A stretch of DNA of 64,000 nt from Chlorocebus sabaeus. Its lineage: Eukaryota > Chordata > Mammalia > Primates > Cercopithecidae. Where the stretch lies: contig NW_027328074.1 in assembly GCF_047675955.1 (NCBI RefSeq), positions 1-64,000 on the forward strand, written 5' to 3'. The translations under genes were made by a program, and so were the position numbers. Below, one piece after another: positions 59,659 through 64,000 of this stretch (positions are counted from its first letter, which is position 1; the number at the start of each line of letters is the position of its first letter). Under the pieces are notes generated by a model. That model was not told the origin of the DNA and did not search any database. It saw only the letters and a list, made by a program, of their open reading frames with translations.

Positions 59659-61294
59659 CAGTGAAACCCGTTTTGAGCCAGTCTGTTCCGGTTTAAGCCG
59701 GACTGGTTGGGTCTGAGCTGGTCAACGCCGGTTTGAGGCGGTCTGTTCCAGTTTGATCCGGTTTAAGCGGGTATGGTCCGGTGTGGTCCGGTTGAGCCGG
59801 TCTGGTCCGGTTTGAGCCAGTCAAAACCGGTTTGAGCCGATCTGGTCCGGTTTGAGCCGGTCTGCTCTGGTTTGATCTGGTTTGAGCCGGTCAATAACAG
59901 TTTGAGTCCGGTTTGAGCCGGACAAAACCGGATTTAACGGGTCTAGCTGGTCTGGCCCGGATTGATCCGTTTTCAGCCAGTCTCGTCCGGTTTGATCCGA
60001 TTTTAGTCAGTGTGGTCCAGTTTGAGCCGATTTTAGCTGGTCTGGTCCAGTTTGAGTCCGATTTGAGCCTGTCAAAACAGTTTGAGCCGGTCTGCTCCGG
60101 TTTGAGTTGGTCAAAACCGGTTTGAGATGGTCTGGTCCGGTTTGAGTCCAGCCTGAACCGGTCAAAACCGGTTTGAGCCGCTCTGATACGGTTTGATCCG
60201 GTTTGAGTCAGTCTGGTCCGGTTTGAGCCGGTCAAAACCGGTTTGATCCGGTTTGAATCCGGTTTGAGCTCGTCTGGTCCAGTTTGAGCCGGTTTTAGCT
60301 TTCCTGGTCCGGTTTGAGTCTGGTTTGAGCTGGTGAAAACCGGTTTGATCCGGTATAAGCCGGTCTGGTCTGGTTTGAGACCGTGAAAAATGGTTTGAGC
60401 CGGTCTGGTCCGGTTTTATCCTGTCTCATCCGGTCAAATCCGGTTTTAGCTGGTCTGGTCGGGTTTGAGCCAGTCAAAACGGGTATGAGACTGTCTGGTC
60501 CTGTATGAGTCCGGTTTGAGCCGGACAAAACCTGTTTGAGAGGGTCTAGTCTGGTTTAAGTGCGGTTTGAACCGGTCATAACCAGTTAGAGCCGGTCTAG
60601 TCCGCTTTGAGCCAGTCAAATCCGGTTTGAGCCGGTCTGTTTCGGTTTTAGCCGGCCTGGATGGGTTTGAGTTGGTCAAAACCGCTTTGAGGCAGTCCCG
60701 TCCAGTTTGAGCCGGTCTGTTCGGGTTTGAGCCGGTCAAAACCGATTTGAGCCGCTGTGGTCCTGTTTGAGTCTCGTTTGAGCTGGTCAAATTCGGTTTG
60801 TGTTGCTCTCGTCTGATTTGAGCTGGTCAAAACCGGTTTGAGCTGGTCTGGTCCGGTTTGATCCGGTTTAACCCGGTCTGGTCCAGTTTGATTCGGTTGA
60901 GATGGAATGGTCTGGTTTGAGCCGTTCAAAACCGGTATGAGCTGGTCTGGTCCGGATTGAGTCCGGTTTCAGCCAGTCAACACCGCTTTGAGCCGGTCAG
61001 GCCCAGTTTGAGTCAGGTTTGAGCCGGTCAACAGCGGTTTGATCCGTTCTGGTCCTGTTAGAGTCTGGTTTGAACCGGTCAAAACATGTTTGAGCTGGTC
61101 TAACAGCCGGTCTGGTCCGTTTTGATCCTGTTTGAGCCTCTCCGCTTCGGTTTGAGCCAGTCAAACCCTGTTTAAGCCGGTCTGGTCCGGTGTGTGCCGG
61201 TGTGAGCTGGTCTGGTCCGGTTTGAACTGGCTGGGCCGGTCTGTTCTGGTTTGAGCCGGTCAAAACCGGTTTGAGCCGGTCTGGTCAGTTTTGA
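59659..61294. repeat. Family A satellite, block A6
   Basis: About 1.64 kb spacer, collinear with A5, made of right flank then left flank. It lacks the roughly 90-bp section with GGTGGTTTCTGTCC present in A5 and A7. It keeps GATTTAACGGGTCTAGC (A5 reads GATTTAGTGGGTCTAGC) and CTAACAGCCGG. No gene seen. Confidence 0.93.
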
Positions 61295-63036
61295 TCCCCT
61301 GAGTGTGCACTCCCCTGAGTGAGCGCTCACCTGAGTGGGCACTCTTCTTTGTGAGCGTCTCCCTGAGTGGGCACTCCCCTGAGTGTGCACTCGTCTGAGT
61401 GAGCACTCCCCTGAGTGTGTACTCCCCTGAATGAGCACTCCCCTGAGAGTGCACTCCTCTGAGCTCGCACTATCCTGAGTGAGGACTCCCCTGAGTGTGC
61501 ACTCCCCTGGGTGTATGCTCACCTGAGCGTGCACTCCGCTGAGTGTGCACTCTCCTGAGTGAACACTCCCCTGTGTGTGCACTCCCATGAGTGTGCGCTC
61601 CCCTGTGTGTGCTCTCCCCAGTGTGTTCGCTGCCCTGAGAGAGCGCTTCCCTGAGTGCGAACTCCCCTGAGTGTGCACTCGCCTGAGTGAGGACTCCCCT
61701 GAGTGTGCACTCCCCTGATTGTGAACTCGCCTGAGTTTGGACTCCCCTGAGTGTGCACTCCACTGATTGAGCACACCCTAAGTTTACTCTCCCCTGAGTT
61801 TGCGCTCCCTTGGGATTGCGCTACCCTGAGTGTGAACTCCCCTGAATGAGCGCTCCCCTGAGTGCGCACTAACCTGAGTGTGCAGTTGCCTGGGTGAGAA
61901 CTCCCCAGATTGAGCGCTCTCCTGAGGGGGTACTCGTCTGTGTGATGACTCCCCTGAGTGTGCACTCTCCTGAATGAGCACTCCCCTGAGTGTGCACTCC
62001 TCTGAATTCGCACTCTCCTGAGTGAGGACTCCCTTGAGTGTGCACTACCCTGAGTGTGCAGTCCCTTGAGTGTTCGCTTCCCAGGGAGTGCACTTCCCTG
62101 AGTTCGAACTCTCCTGAGTGAGGACTCCCCTGAGTGTGCACTCCCCTGAGTGTGGGCTCACCTGATTGTGCACTCCCCTGAGTGAGCGCTCCCCGCGGTG
62201 GGGACACCCCTGTGTGTGCACTCCCCTGAGTGTGCACTCCTCTTAGTTCGCACTCCTCTGAGTGAGGACTCCCCTGAGTGCGCACCCCCCAGTGTGTGCA
62301 CTCCCCTGAGTGTGCGCTCCCCTGAGTGTGCACTCCCCTGAGTGAGCGCTCCGCTGAGGGTGCACTCCACTGAGTGTGCGCTCACCTGAGTAAGGACTAC
62401 TCTATGTGGGCACTCCCCTGAGTGTGAACTCGCCTGAGTGAGGACTCACCAGAATGAGCACTCTCCTGAGGGGGTACACGTCTGAGTGATGACTCCCCTG
62501 AGTGTGCATTCCCCTGAATGGGCACTCCCCTGAGTGAGCACTCCCCTGAGCGTGCACTCCCCTAAATGTGAGCTCACCTGAGTAAGGACTACTCTGAGTC
62601 GGCACTCCCCTGAATGTGTGCTCGCCTGAGTGAGGACTCCCCTGAGTGTGCATTCCCCTGAATGAACATTCTCCTGTTTGTGCGCTCACCTGAGTGTGTG
62701 CTCCCCAGTGTGTGCACTCCCCAGAGTGAGCACTCCCCTGAGTGTGCACTCCCCTGATTGTGCACTCTACTGAGGGAGGACTCCCCTGAGTGTGCACTCC
62801 CCTTAGTGAGCACTCCCCTGAGTGTGCACTCCTCTTAGTTCGAACTCTCCTGAGTGAGGACGCCACTGAGTGTGCACTCCCCTGAGTGTGCGCTCCTTTG
62901 AGTGTGCACTCCCCTGAGTGAGTGCTCCCCTGAGTGTGCTCTCACCTGAGAGTGCACTCGCCTGAGTGAGGACTCCCCTGAGTGTGCACTCCCAAAAGTG
63001 AGCACTCCCCTTCGTGTAAACTCCCCTGAGTAAGCC
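61295..63036. repeat. Family B 16-bp satellite, block B6
   Basis: About 1.74 kb of the 16-bp unit. The first 0.6 kb closely follows B4. The rest adds modules shared with B5 and B2: GGGGTACTCGTC near 61,926, GGGGTACACGTC near 62,470, and GACTACTCTGAGTCGG near 62,588. The exit is the standard one with one change (TTCGTGTAAACTCCCC). Minus-strand frames up to 200 residues are repeat translations. Confidence 0.95.
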
Positions 63037-64000
63037 AGTGAAACCCCTTTTGAGCCAGTCTGGTCCGGTTTAAGCCGGACTGGTCGGGTATGAGCTGGTC
63101 AACGCCGGTTTGAGGCGGTCTGTTCCAGTTTGATCCGGTTTAAGAGGGTATGGTCCGGTGTGATCCGGTTGAGCCGGTCAAAACCGGTTTGAGCCGGTCT
63201 AGTCCTGTTTGAGCCGGTCTGCTCCAGTTTGATCTGGTTTGAACCGGTCAATATCAATTTGTGTCCGGTTTGAGCCGGACAAAACCGTATTTAGCGGTTC
63301 TAGCCGGTCTGGCCCGGATTGATCCGTTTTGAGCCAGTCTCGTCCGGTTTGATCCGATTTTCGTCCGTGTGGTCCAGTTTGAGCCGGTTTTAGCCGGTCT
63401 GGTCCAGTTTGAGTCCGATTTGAGCCTGTCAAAACCGGTTTGAGCCAGTCTGCTCTGGTTTGAATTGGTCAAAACCGATTTGAGATGCTCTGGTCCGGTT
63501 TGAGTCCAGCTTAATCCGGTCAAAACCGGTTTGAGCCGCTCTGATACGGTTTGATCCAGTTTGAGTCGGTCTGGTCCGGTTTGAGCCGGTCAAAACCGAT
63601 TTGATCCGGTCTGGTGGTTTCTGTCCGGTTGGAGCAGGTCAACACCAGTTTGAGCCGGTCTGTTCTGGTTTGAGTCCAGTTTGAGCTGGTCTGGTCCAGT
63701 TTGAGCCGGTTTTAGCTTTCCTGGTCCGGTTTGAGTCTGGTTTGAGCCGGTCAAAACCGGTTTGATCCAGTATAAGCCGGTCTGGTCTGGTTTGAGATGG
63801 TGAAAAACGGTTTGAGCCTGTCTGGTCCGGTTTTATCCTGTCTCATCCGGTCAAAGCCGGTTTGAGCCAGTCTGGTCGGGTTTGAGCCAGTCAAAACGGG
63901 TTTGAGACTGTCTGGTCCGGTTTGAGTCGAGTTTGAGCCAGTCAAAACCGGTTTGAGCCTGTCTGGTCTGGTTTGAGTCCGGTTTGAGCCGGACAACACC
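63037..64000. repeat. Family A satellite, block A7 (runs off the window)
   Basis: Right flank of the sixth cassette, very similar to 56,618-57,600 in A5 and including the GGTGGTTTCTGTCC section. The array continues past the window edge, so its total length is unknown. No gene seen. Confidence 0.93.

Larger units (their letters stand above)
55510..64000. repeat. Compound A-B-A cassette cluster 2 (three copies)
   Basis: Three shorter cassettes, about 55,510-57,880, 57,880-60,820 and 60,820 to the window end. Each has a left flank with GTCTAACAGCCGG or GTATAACAGCCGG (55,757; 58,171; 61,102), a B block and a right flank. All enter B through GGTCAGTTTTGATCC, whereas cluster 1 uses GGTCCATTTTGATC, so the clusters have evolved separately. 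The right flanks of the first and third copies share GGTGGTTTCTGTCCGG (57,217 and 63,615), missing from the second. The stretches 57,121-57,600 and 63,519-63,998 look about 96% identical at a 6398-bp offset. Confidence 0.8.

Noticed and set aside
19120..63036. G-quadruplex potential of GGGG runs on the minus strand of B
   Set aside because: Runs are 12 bases apart, longer than the loops in stable canonical quadruplexes. The hairpin is the more plausible structure.
1..64000. Centromeric alpha satellite or CENP-B boxes
   Set aside because: There is no 171-bp monomer. GGTTCGAGCCGG words resemble only the first bases of the CENP-B box and lack its CGGG end at the right spacing.
1..64000. Telomeric or CATTC-type satellite tracts
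   Set aside because: No TTAGGG or CATTC tandem runs are present.

Overview
This window is non-coding tandem-repeat DNA from a primate, almost certainly an Old World monkey. The only unrelated sequence is one Alu (about 923-1227). Its diagnostic variants (CTCAAGCC near the start, GCCGGGCGAGGTGG opening the right arm, GAGATCCGGTCACTGC near the end) match the cercopithecoid AluYR-type lineage rather than human AluY. I found no protein-coding gene, RNA gene, CRISPR array or viral sequence. The open frames present, mostly on the minus strand, are by-products of repeat periods that contain few stop codons.

Two unrelated short-period repeat families fill the window. Family A (about 52 kb) is built from 10-bp words that begin GGT and usually end CC (GGTTTGAGCC, GGTCAAAACC, GGTCTGGTCT, GGTTTGATCC, GGTTTTAGCC). 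They combine into 20- and 40-bp units and then into higher-order units of about 0.6-4 kb. Family B (about 11 kb in six blocks) is a 16-bp repeat, CACTCCCCTGAGTGTG or CACTCCCCTGAGTGAG. Each B unit is a small inverted repeat, CACTC-CCCT-GAGTG.

Layout: A1 1-19,119 (with the Alu); B1 19,120-21,100; A2 21,101-25,102; B2 25,103-28,838; A3 28,839-32,009; B3 32,010-33,348; A4 33,349-55,951 (a long B-free stretch of higher-order A repeats); B4 55,952-56,617; A5 56,618-58,365; B5 58,366-59,658; A6 59,659-61,294; B6 61,295-63,036; A7 63,037-64,000. All six B blocks have the same left and right junctions with the same specialised A flanks. They are therefore copies of one compound cassette (A-left, B, A-right) that has been duplicated and has expanded or contracted inside. 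Three cassettes lie at about 17.2-33.6 kb and three at about 55.5-64 kb.

The most notable functional possibility is that the join of two A words, AAAACC|GGTTTG, recreates the palindrome AAACCGGTTT again and again. This is the consensus binding site of the Grainyhead-like/CP2 (GRHL/TFCP2) transcription factors, so the satellite is in effect a dense array of such sites. The CpG at the centre of each site decays to TG or CA in many copies, the pattern expected of methylated germline DNA. I cannot assign either family to a named satellite from sequence alone.
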